Source: an uncultured Acetatifactor sp. (GTDB taxonomy: Bacteria > Bacillota > Clostridia > Lachnospirales > Lachnospiraceae). Taken from it: a DNA stretch of 5,028 nt. The stretch spans positions 1 through 5,028 of the forward strand of contig CAOOJO010000252.1 of assembly GCA_948496895.1 (NCBI GenBank). The letters are read 5' to 3'. Below, in pieces: positions 1-5,028 of the stretch. The position numbers and the translations under genes are program-made. Each line of letters opens with the position of its first letter. Positions within the stretch are counted from its first letter, which is position 1. The notes beneath the pieces were generated by a model. That model ran no database searches, was not told the origin of the DNA, and saw nothing but the letters and a program-made list of their open reading frames with translations.

Positions 1-445
1 CTGGCAGGAAAACAAAGGTGCGCAGCAGAAATGAAATGAACAGAGGATTTTGTTCCTGTCGGGAGCATACTTCCTCCAATTTCGGATATTTCCCAATCAG
101 ATTTTTCACCATATCAGAACCTGAAAACCGCCCTGCCCAATAGGGAATGGTGAGCGTAACCGCCCTGCCCAGAAAGTTGATCAGCAGCGCAACAGGCGTC
201 CTGAAAAGATGTCCCGTCGCTATCTGCAAAACAGCAATGGGAAATACAAAGGACATACTTTTCAGCGCATATAAAAGCAGGATGACAAGAGCAGCGGCAA
301 GTGGCGCTTCTGGAGTATAATCCAAAACTGCCTGCACAGTTATCTCTTCGCCGGATGCAAGCGGCAGTATGACCAATGCTGCACAAATAGCAACCGGAAG
401 AAATTTCAATAGCTTTTTAATATGCCTGTTTTTTTGTGGTTTCAT
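1..445 (-). CDS. TVP38/TMEM64 (VTT, DedA-like) family membrane protein, N-terminal part
   Basis: The first 148 residues of an integral membrane protein; the reading frame is still open at the window edge, so the C-terminus is missing. The ATG at 445 is preceded by GGAG with a 7-base spacer. The short N-terminus is basic (MKPQKNRHIKK), followed by hydrophobic segments near residues 13-31, 48-62 and 84-104. Residues 93-109 (GRAVTLTIPYWAGRFSG) match the small-residue and aromatic pattern of the VTT domain, and LLRTFVFLP at 140-148 resembles the later Arg/Pro motif of TVP38 proteins. The family is thought to act in lipid or ion movement across the cytoplasmic membrane, but the substrate of bacterial members is mostly unknown. 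It lies downstream of the radical SAM gene in the same direction, behind a terminator, so it may be a separate unit. Family call fairly sure; function not. Confidence 0.8.
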   Translation of the reverse strand, partial: MKPQKNRHIKKLLKFLPVAICAALVILPLASGEEITVQAVLDYTPEAPLAAALVILLLYALKSMSFVFPIAVLQIATGHLFRTPVALLINFLGRAVTLTIPYWAGRFSGSDMVKNLIGKYPKLEEVCSRQEQNPLFISFLLRTFVFLP

Positions 446-459
446 ACTACTACTCCAAT

Positions 460-582
460 CTATGTTTTTACATGCAGATGTTCTCCAATCGGTCGCATGA
501 GGACATTCCGTGCTTCTTCTTTGGATATGCCGCAATTGCTGTCGGTACGATTGCTGTCTTCACGGATATGTCCCTCTGCCAT
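460..582 (-). CDS. possible 40-residue small ORF upstream of the TVP38-like gene
   Basis: An ATG at 582 opens 40 codons ending in TAG, 14 bases before the start of the TVP38-like gene. The product begins MAEGHIREDSNRTDSNCG and ends with a basic and charged stretch including SKEEARNVLMRPIGEH. It is soluble, without a signal or membrane segment. An in-frame TAA lies two codons upstream of the ATG, so it cannot extend further. No clear Shine-Dalgarno sequence precedes the ATG, which argues against efficient translation. Its frame contains a 9-base direct repeat (535-543 and 550-558) encoding DSN twice. I do not recognise it. It could be a leader peptide coupled to the downstream gene, a decayed 3' end of a lost gene, or chance. 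Confidence 0.25.
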   Translation of the reverse strand: MAEGHIREDSNRTDSNCGISKEEARNVLMRPIGEHLHVKT

Positions 583-628
583 CTGTTATGAAATATGGGA
601 ATCAGGTTCAGGCTAACCCCTCCCTGGC

Positions 629-660
629 AAAAGGCGGCGCAACTGCTTCTGCGCCGCCTT
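629..660 (-). terminator. Rho-independent terminator after the radical SAM gene
   Basis: On the minus strand, AAGGCGGCGCA pairs perfectly with TGCGCCGCCTT (11 bp, 8-base loop) and is followed by further T residues, giving a TTTT run at 632-629. It starts 37 bases after the stop of the radical SAM gene. It separates that gene from the TVP38-like gene, although read-through is possible. Confidence 0.85.
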
Positions 661-697
661 ACCATGACCTGCCTGCGGTTACCTTTCCAGCGGCTTT

Positions 698-2053
698 CTA
701 TTCCGCATTGTTTTTGTTCCTGGCGCTTTTCTTCCACAGCTCATCCGCAACAGGCTTCCAGTTTTCCGCATAGCGGTCGCATTTCGCACAGAGATGCTCT
801 GCGCTTTCAGGAGACTGCAGGTCTGTGGAATGGGCTCCTGTGCAGCCCACCATCTCACGGAGCTTGTCCGGGTTCTCCAGCATGGGGCATGGCTGCATCA
901 TGTTTTCATTGAAGGGCTGCCTGTCGTGGTAGGCCATCATCATGGGAGAGCGCAGGGCCTCCAAAAGCGTCTTTTCCCGGATGTTGGAATCGGAATAGTG
1001 GACAAAGACACAGGGGTCGATGTCTCCGTTGGCGTTGATGTGGAGATACCGGCGGCCGCCCGCAATGCATCCTCCCACATACTCGGCGTCATTCTGGAAG
1101 TCCATGGCGAACAGGGGCTTCTCTGCCCGGTAACGGCGAATCCTCTCATAAGTGCCTCTGCGCTGGTCGGGCGTGGGCATCAGCTGGGGAGCCGCTTCAT
1201 TTCCTACAGGCATGTAGTGGAAATACCAGATGAAATATGCCCCCATCTGAATCAACTGGTCGAAATACTCTTCCGATGTGATTGAATCGTAGTTCGCACT
1301 GGTATAGCAGGAGGAAATGCCGTATATCAGCTTCTTGCTCCGCAGAAGCTCCATTGCTTTCAGCACTTTTGCATAGACACCGTTTCCGCGCCTTCCGTCC
1401 GTTGCGTCCTCGAAGCCTTCCAGGGAGATGGCTGGGACAAAATTGCCTACCCGGAGCATTTCGTCAGCAAAATCCTCATCAATCAGCGTAGCATTGGTAA
1501 AGCACAGGAACACGCAGTCAGAATGCTTTTCACACAGCCGGATCAAATCCTTTTTGCGGACCAGCGGCTCGCCTCCGGTGTATATGTACAGGTACACGCC
1601 CAGTTCTTTCCCCTGGCGTATGATATCGTCAATCTCATCACAGGAAAGGTTCAGCTTATTCCCATATTCTGCCGCCCAGCAGCCGGTACAGTGGAGGTTG
1701 CAGGCAGAGGTGGGGTCTAACAGAATCGCCCAGGGGATATTGCAGTTATATTCCTTTCGCAGGCTTTCCTCCTTCGGCCACCCGATCAGGCCGGCATTGA
1801 TGAAGAAGTTCACCGCCAGGGTCCTTGTGACATTCGGGTCAACATCCGTGAACAGCCGGCGCACATAGGAGTAATAGGGATGCTGCGGGTCTGTGATGAT
1901 TTCCCGGATGGTCTTTCTCTGGGAGACAAATTCCCCGTCTGCAAACTTGTCGGCCCAGTCCATAATCTTGAGCATATTCTTCTCCGGATCCTTGTAGATG
2001 TAGTGGAACGCCTGCTCCAGACCAAATTTTTTCAGCGTTGTAGTTGCATTCAT
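698..2053 (-). CDS. radical SAM protein with SPASM-like C-terminal Cys region (function unknown)
   Basis: A complete 451-residue cytoplasmic protein. The radical SAM motif CNLHCTGC (Cys118, 122, 125, the CX3CX2C form) binds the 4Fe-4S cluster that cleaves S-adenosylmethionine; GGEP at 160-163 matches the SAM-binding glycine motif. About 110 residues precede the core domain. The C-terminal region resembles SPASM/twitch domains: Cys329, then INANGDIDPC ending at Cys348, then Cys389, 404, 422 and 425, enough for at least one auxiliary Fe-S cluster. SPASM enzymes usually modify peptides or proteins, but no peptide substrate gene is evident nearby, and related folds act on lipids or cofactors, so I assign no substrate. 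The nearest same-strand neighbour downstream is a VTT membrane protein. I prefer the ATG at 2053 because it sits 9 bases after AAGGAG; the in-frame ATG at 2062 directly abuts that AAGGAG. Family very secure, role open. Confidence 0.93.
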   Translation of the reverse strand: MNATTTLKKFGLEQAFHYIYKDPEKNMLKIMDWADKFADGEFVSQRKTIREIITDPQHPYYSYVRRLFTDVDPNVTRTLAVNFFINAGLIGWPKEESLRKEYNCNIPWAILLDPTSACNLHCTGCWAAEYGNKLNLSCDEIDDIIRQGKELGVYLYIYTGGEPLVRKKDLIRLCEKHSDCVFLCFTNATLIDEDFADEMLRVGNFVPAISLEGFEDATDGRRGNGVYAKVLKAMELLRSKKLIYGISSCYTSANYDSITSEEYFDQLIQMGAYFIWYFHYMPVGNEAAPQLMPTPDQRRGTYERIRRYRAEKPLFAMDFQNDAEYVGGCIAGGRRYLHINANGDIDPCVFVHYSDSNIREKTLLEALRSPMMMAYHDRQPFNENMMQPCPMLENPDKLREMVGCTGAHSTDLQSPESAEHLCAKCDRYAENWKPVADELWKKSARNKNNAE

Positions 2054-2062
2054 TGTTTCCAT

Positions 2063-2068
2063 CTCCTT
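2063..2068 (-). promoter_or_regulatory. ribosome binding site deciding the radical SAM start
   Basis: AAGGAG on the minus strand has a 9-base spacer to the ATG at 2053, but no spacer to the ATG at 2062, which begins on the next base. The shorter 451-residue product is therefore the better call; the longer one would add only MET. Confidence 0.8.
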
Positions 2069-2112
2069 ATTGTATTTTTAAAATTTTGCTTTGTCCCCTT
2101 TTGCGGGCATTG

Positions 2113-2143
2113 AATATATCCCGCCGCTGAATAGAGAAGTTAA
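2113..2143 (-). promoter_or_regulatory. tentative promoter of the radical SAM gene
   Basis: On the minus strand, TTAACT (2143-2138) is followed after 19 bases by TATATT (2118-2113), about 60 bases before the ATG. The -10 matches the consensus at 5 of 6 and the -35 at 4 of 6, but the 19-base spacer is long for a housekeeping promoter. A second weak pair, TAGTCA with TAAAAT 17 bases on, lies further upstream near 2225-2255. The AT-rich context makes chance matches likely. Confidence 0.25.
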
Positions 2144-2158
2144 AATTTCGTTCATACC

Positions 2159-2174
2159 GTACCTGTACTGTACA
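2159..2174. repeat. GTAC-rich dyad upstream of the radical SAM gene
   Basis: TGTAC-T-GTACA (2164-2174) is a perfect palindrome around one central base, and a third GTAC lies at 2159-2162. It sits just upstream of the tentative -35 at 2143, where an operator or activator site could be. No regulator gene is in the window to pair with it, and a dyad of this length can arise by chance. Confidence 0.3.
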
Positions 2175-2306
2175 CCCGATTGCTCCGGCTTAAAATAGAC
2201 AAATAAAGTGGAAATATCCAAATTTTAGACATAATGGCGAAGTTTGACTAATTTTTAAACAATCCAGCCGACCTGCCTATTGAGAAATCAGAATGAAAAT
2301 ACTCAG

Positions 2307-2410
2307 AGATTCCGCCTCACGACGGACAGCTTGCTGTTGCTATGTGCTTTGTTGCTACCTACGCGCACTCGGGACTTTCACCCGTTAGACCTCGCCCGTG
2401 CCGGGCAAGC
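2307..2410 (-). mobile_element. truncated group II intron, 5' (domain I) fragment
   Basis: Read on the minus strand, this stretch begins GCTTGCCCGGCACGGGCGAG, whose core folds as an 8-bp stem (one G-U pair) with a GCA loop. It continues with CTAACGGGTGAAAGTCCCGA, including the GGG-TGAAAGT-CCC hairpin seen near the 5' end of many bacterial group II introns, then GTAGGTAGCAAC and GTCCGTCGTGAGGCGGAATC, which I also recognise from clostridial introns. Resemblance stops at about 2307: there is no rest of domain I, no reverse transcriptase/maturase and no domain V or VI. The usual GTGCG 5' terminus appears as GCTTG, so the splice site has probably decayed. It starts on the base after the GH28 terminator stem, the location typical of class C group II introns. 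It cannot splice or move by itself. Identification is from memory of the family, not a search. Confidence 0.7.
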
Positions 2411-2450
2411 AAAGGGGCGCGGATACCTGCTCTGGCTTCCGCGCCCCTTT
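2411..2450 (-). terminator. strong terminator hairpin after the GH28-like gene
   Basis: A perfect 13-bp stem, AAAGGGGCGCGGA with TCCGCGCCCCTTT, around a 14-base loop. On the minus strand it begins 6 bases after the GH28 stop codon and ends in TTT. The T-run is cut short by the intron fragment that follows directly, so the original T tract was probably interrupted by the insertion. In the plus direction it would be followed by TTTT, so it may work in both directions. Confidence 0.85.
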
Positions 2451-2456
2451 TACGTC

Positions 2457-3908
2457 CTACTGTATCCTGATATCCTCCGCGTATTCCCCCACGGTAATCC
2501 CGGCCTCCTCCAGGCTCTCCGCCTTCCTGCCGTCCCGGTAAAGGTCGCGGATTTCGATGCCGCGGACCGAAAATTCTTCGCTGTAGCCCGCGATCACCGA
2601 GGGCTCCTCCCCGTCTCCCGACATGACGTTTACCTTTTCCACCAGGATGTCCCGGATGCCCCGGCCCGGCGCGGGGTTGTAGTCCCGGTTCCATTTCACC
2701 TGGAAGTCCAGCACCTTTCCGTGCTCGAAGGGCTCTATGCGGATGTCGCGATAGGTGACATTCCGCACCAGGTTCTTATCTCCGGCATTGATGGCCATCA
2801 CGCCCAGGTATCCGGGCTGGAATTCATGATGCTCTAATACATCGATGTCTTCAAACAGGATTTCCTCGATGACGTTGCCCTCATGGGCGTGATCCCCATG
2901 GGTGCCGATCATCATGGGATGGGCCACGTCCGCCCAGAGGGCCGTCCGGCGCACGGTGACCTCCCGGCTGCCGCCGTAATTGTCCCAGCGGCTGCCGTAG
3001 ATGGCCACGCAGTCGTCGGAGGTGCGCAGGAAGCAGTCCTCCACCAGCACCCTCCTGCTGCTCATCATGTCCACCCCGTCGCTCCAGCCCTCGCAGCTGA
3101 AGGACTTGATACCCCGGATGGTCACATCCTCGCAGTCCCCCAGGGATACGGTATAATGGGGCGGATTGATGAAAATCAGGTTCTCCAGCACGATATCGCG
3201 GGAATGGTTGAGCCGTATGCCGTTGATGCTGCTGAACCTGGCAAAATCCGCCAGATACAGGATTCCCCTGCCGTCTATGCGCAGCCCCTCCCCGTGCTCC
3301 AGGGCCAGGCCGCCGATGAGGATGGCGCCGGGCTCCAGGTAGATATGGGTGTGGGAGGGCAGATGCCAGATGCATTCCCCGATATAATAGATGCCGGGCT
3401 CCACGTAGAGCGTCCTGCCCTGGGGCATGGCCTCCAGCTGCTCGTTGATGCCGTCCCCCAGAAAGCCCGGCCGCTCCAGGGAGCCGGGCACCACCAGCAC
3501 ATTGTCCCCGGTCTTGTCCGGCAGCTCCTCTATGGCTCCGGCGAAGAGGTGCAGGTTGTGGAAGCGGTCTTTGTTCACCTCCACCGACAGGTTCGTCGGT
3601 TTCTCCAGCGTGAAGGTGATCCGCTTGGCCTCCGCCCGGGCCTGGATGCCCAGGGAAAGGGGGCGGATGTCCACCCGGTACACGGTGTAGAATTTCGGGA
3701 AGGTGATCTCCACCTCCACGCTGCCCTCAAAGTCGAAGCAGGCCATGGACGCGCAGCGCACGTCATGCATGTCCACCTTTACCCGGTAGGCCTTCAGCTC
3801 CTGCCAGTCCTGGGTGCCCACCGGCCTGACCCGCAGGCAGTAGTCCTCCTGCAGCACCGCGCCACTGGGGACGGGGTGCATCCGCAATTGATTTCTTTTC
3901 TGTGTCAT
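2457..3908 (-). CDS. GH28-like glycoside hydrolase (clan GH-N parallel beta-helix), probably intracellular
   Basis: A 483-residue protein with no signal peptide or membrane segment. An N-terminal beta-rich region (about 1-130) precedes a parallel beta-helix marked by many short beta-strand turns. Residues 276-280 (SDGVD) and 297-299 (SDD) match the GH28 NTD and DD motifs; Asp277 to Asp298 is 21 residues, the spacing of the catalytic Asp180 and Asp201 in Aspergillus niger polygalacturonase II. The GHG and RIK motifs are not clear: His330 (AHP) or THGDH at 336-340 may replace the first. GH28 enzymes hydrolyse galacturonan-type chains, but the fold is shared with GH49, so the exact linkage is open. 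It follows a sugar-binding protein gene, which suggests it degrades an imported oligosaccharide in the cytosol. AAAGG 7 bases before the ATG at 3908 sets the start. Confidence 0.85.
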   Translation of the reverse strand: MTQKRNQLRMHPVPSGAVLQEDYCLRVRPVGTQDWQELKAYRVKVDMHDVRCASMACFDFEGSVEVEITFPKFYTVYRVDIRPLSLGIQARAEAKRITFTLEKPTNLSVEVNKDRFHNLHLFAGAIEELPDKTGDNVLVVPGSLERPGFLGDGINEQLEAMPQGRTLYVEPGIYYIGECIWHLPSHTHIYLEPGAILIGGLALEHGEGLRIDGRGILYLADFARFSSINGIRLNHSRDIVLENLIFINPPHYTVSLGDCEDVTIRGIKSFSCEGWSDGVDMMSSRRVLVEDCFLRTSDDCVAIYGSRWDNYGGSREVTVRRTALWADVAHPMMIGTHGDHAHEGNVIEEILFEDIDVLEHHEFQPGYLGVMAINAGDKNLVRNVTYRDIRIEPFEHGKVLDFQVKWNRDYNPAPGRGIRDILVEKVNVMSGDGEEPSVIAGYSEEFSVRGIEIRDLYRDGRKAESLEEAGITVGEYAEDIRIQ

Positions 3909-3915
3909 TTTGTTG

Positions 3916-3920
3916 CCTTT
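3916..3920 (-). promoter_or_regulatory. ribosome binding site of the GH28-like gene
   Basis: AAAGG with a 7-base spacer to the ATG at 3908. The in-frame ATG at 3950 lies in the loop of the upstream hairpin and has no Shine-Dalgarno sequence, so the 14 extra residues it would add are unlikely to be made. Confidence 0.75.
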
Positions 3921-3931
3921 CTTTACTGTTG

Positions 3932-3970
3932 AAAGGACGGCCGCAAGCATTCCGCCTGCGGCCGCCCCTC
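3932..3970 (-). terminator. intercistronic GC-rich hairpin between binding-protein and GH28-like genes
   Basis: On the minus strand GGGCGGCCGCA (3967-3957) pairs with TGCGGCCGTCC (3945-3935) through 11 bp with one G-U pair, extendable to 14 bp with further wobble pairs, around an 11-base loop. Only TTTC follows, then ACAG, so a full T tract is lacking. It starts 20 bases after the binding-protein stop and ends 11 bases before the GH28 ribosome binding site. It may be a partial terminator or an RNA-stabilising hairpin that keeps binding-protein mRNA more abundant than the downstream gene. It contains the palindrome GCGGCCGC. Confidence 0.55.
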
Positions 3971-3990
3971 ATTTTGACTACACATCAATA

Positions 3991-5028
3991 TTAGTTCGCG
4001 TTCTTCGCGTCAAGGAACGCCTGGAGCTGGGAAATCAGCTCGGCGCGGATTTCCTCCAGACCTACGGCCTCGGCATCCGTATGCCACTGCTGAATCTTCT
4101 CCGCGGCCTCGTCGGCATCGTACATGGAGATGGTCAGCTGCAGCTCGTTGGAGAGGGCGGACACATTGGCGATCTGGGTCTCCACATTGGTGGTGTCGAA
4201 CACGAATCCGGCCAGAGGGCTCAGCTTGTATGTGTCAGGATTGTACATATAGTCGAAGCGGGACTTGATTTCCTCGTTCTCGCTGACGAACTCGCTGACT
4301 CTGATGTAGGTCGGGTTCTGGGTAAAGGAGTAGGTGGGCATGGAATAAGCCAGGTTCTCGTCGATGTCCAGCTTCTTATAGCCGTCTTCGCCTACCGCTT
4401 CCCAATCCTCTCCCTCAATGCCCAGCTCGAACAGGTCATGGGCCTCCTGGCTTCCGAACATCCAGTCGAGGAAGTACATCACTGCATCGGTCTTCTCTGA
4501 CCACTCGGGAACCACCAGCCAGTTGTTGGTGGCCATGTCGCAGACCACTGCGCCGGGCTCCATATTGCGCTGGGCGTCCTCGATGACATAGAAGCCGTAC
4601 TCCTCATCGGGATTGGTCTCCAGGGCCGTCTTCACCTTACTCTCGTACTCGCTCAGAGCGGAGTACATAATAGCTGCGGGCTTCTCCACGGTGTCCGTGC
4701 CGCCGCGGTTAGGGTTCAGGTAAGGATTCCATTTGGTGCGGTCCTGAATGTATGCTGTGATGAAGTCATCCTGATAGCCTGCGGGCATCTTTGCGAACTC
4801 CTCCGGGGAATCGCCGGGAACCACCGCGTTCAGGACGGTCTTCTCGTCGTCGCTCAGTCCCACCCAGATCCAGGTCTGGTCGCCGAGGACGTTCACGTTG
4901 TCCTGGGTGTATACATGGTCGTGCTTTGCGGAGTACCAGGGGGAGTCCAGGCGGAAGAAGTTCCAGAGGCTGACGCCAATCATGCCTTCCTCGTTCTCCT
5001 GCACGGTCTTCACGAACTCCAGCAGGCT
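3991..5028 (-). CDS. ABC sugar transporter extracellular solute-binding protein (LplA/LipO-like, DUF3502 C-terminus), 3' part
   Basis: The last 345 residues of a solute-binding protein; the N-terminus, with the expected lipoprotein signal, lies beyond the window. The frame is open at the edge, and the GTG at 5013 is an internal Val codon, not a start. The body has the family-1 binding-protein pattern, rich in Trp, Tyr and acidic residues, with NNWLVVPEWSEKTDAVMYFL and a following WMFG typical of the hinge-proximal helices. The last 130 or so residues match the DUF3502 tail of LplA/LipO-type proteins, with SPLAGFVFDTTNVE, then a Glu-rich helix pair ending EEIRAELISQLQAFLDAKN. These proteins capture oligosaccharides outside the membrane and pass them to a CUT1 ABC permease, often encoded by neighbouring genes (not visible here). 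With the downstream GH28-like gene, a pectic or uronate oligosaccharide is plausible but unproven. Confidence 0.9.
   Translation of the reverse strand, partial: SLLEFVKTVQENEEGMIGVSLWNFFRLDSPWYSAKHDHVYTQDNVNVLGDQTWIWVGLSDDEKTVLNAVVPGDSPEEFAKMPAGYQDDFITAYIQDRTKWNPYLNPNRGGTDTVEKPAAIMYSALSEYESKVKTALETNPDEEYGFYVIEDAQRNMEPGAVVCDMATNNWLVVPEWSEKTDAVMYFLDWMFGSQEAHDLFELGIEGEDWEAVGEDGYKKLDIDENLAYSMPTYSFTQNPTYIRVSEFVSENEEIKSRFDYMYNPDTYKLSPLAGFVFDTTNVETQIANVSALSNELQLTISMYDADEAAEKIQQWHTDAEAVGLEEIRAELISQLQAFLDAKNAN

Larger units (their letters stand above)
2054..2306. other. AT-rich intergenic leader and promoter region
   Basis: About 250 bases between the radical SAM start and the intron relic. I see no ORF with a credible start here and no tRNA or known riboswitch pattern. 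It holds the ribosome binding site, the weak promoter candidates, the GTAC dyad, and a 5-bp inverted repeat GCGGG/CCCGC (2103-2107 with 2120-2124) that would lie in the mRNA leader. Confidence 0.6.

Noticed and set aside
114..386. A 90-codon minus-strand ORF rich in Cys
   Set aside because: It lies out of frame inside the TVP38-like gene, which has a ribosome binding site and coherent membrane segments; the Cys richness is a frame artefact.
560..628. A possible riboswitch upstream of the TVP38-like gene, prompted by GAACCTGAT reminiscent of the TPP box
   Set aside because: The remaining conserved TPP elements and the paired stems are absent, so the resemblance is to one short stretch only.
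468..737. An 89-codon minus-strand ORF spanning the radical SAM 3' end and terminator
   Set aside because: It overlaps the radical SAM gene out of frame and reads through a strong terminator stem, with a highly basic product of no recognisable type.
2280..2837. A 185-codon plus-strand ORF across the intron relic, terminator and GH28 3' end
   Set aside because: It runs through a terminator hairpin and the antisense of a real gene, and its product shows no domain; the repeated Leu codons come from the intron-like sequence.
2883..3932. A 349-codon plus-strand ORF opposite the GH28-like gene
   Set aside because: It is the antisense of a well-supported gene in GC-rich DNA where stops are rare; its product is low in recognisable structure and it has no ribosome binding site of note.
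3909..3950. A longer start for the GH28-like protein at 3950, which would look like a short hydrophobic leader
   Set aside because: The added residues are few, lack a signal-peptide shape and lie in a hairpin without a Shine-Dalgarno sequence, while the ATG at 3908 has a good one.
1..5028. CRISPR array, tRNA or rRNA genes
   Set aside because: No regularly spaced repeats and no cloverleaf or rRNA-like conserved stretches were seen on either strand.

Overview
The window looks like chromosomal DNA from a low-GC-phylum gut-type Firmicute, probably a Lachnospiraceae-like Clostridium. The evidence is the GGAG-type ribosome binding sites, an LplA/LipO-like sugar-binding protein with a DUF3502 tail next to a GH28-like enzyme, and a group II intron relic of a type I associate with clostridia. 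The species cannot be read from this sequence. Every gene I can support lies on the minus strand, so transcription runs from high to low coordinates.

Right half (5028 to about 2411): the end of a carbohydrate-uptake operon. The 3' part of an extracellular solute-binding protein gene runs off the window edge. An 82-base gap with a strong GC-rich hairpin follows, then a complete cytoplasmic GH28-like (clan GH-N) glycosidase, closed by a strong terminator 6 bases after its stop. The likely logic is that an ABC importer captures an oligosaccharide, probably pectin- or uronate-like, and the signal-less glycosidase trims it in the cytosol.

Middle (2054-2456): about 400 bases without a protein gene. 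Directly abutting the terminator is a fragment of about 104 bases that reads, on the minus strand, like the 5' end (domain I) of a bacterial group II intron. It ends abruptly, with no intron body or maturase. The rest is AT-rich leader and promoter DNA for the next gene, with a small GTAC-rich dyad.

Left half (2053 to 1): a complete radical SAM protein of 451 residues with a SPASM-like auxiliary Cys region, its own terminator, a possible 40-codon small ORF, and the N-terminal 148 residues of a TVP38/TMEM64 (VTT/DedA-like) membrane protein cut by the window edge. That last gene is easily missed because it has no stop inside the window. This half appears visibly less GC-rich than the sugar operon, and the intron relic lies at the junction of the two blocks.

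I do not see a clearly new defence or mobile system. The points most worth following are the intron relic at the terminator, the uncharacterised radical SAM/SPASM protein beside a VTT membrane protein, and the divergent intracellular GH-N enzyme.
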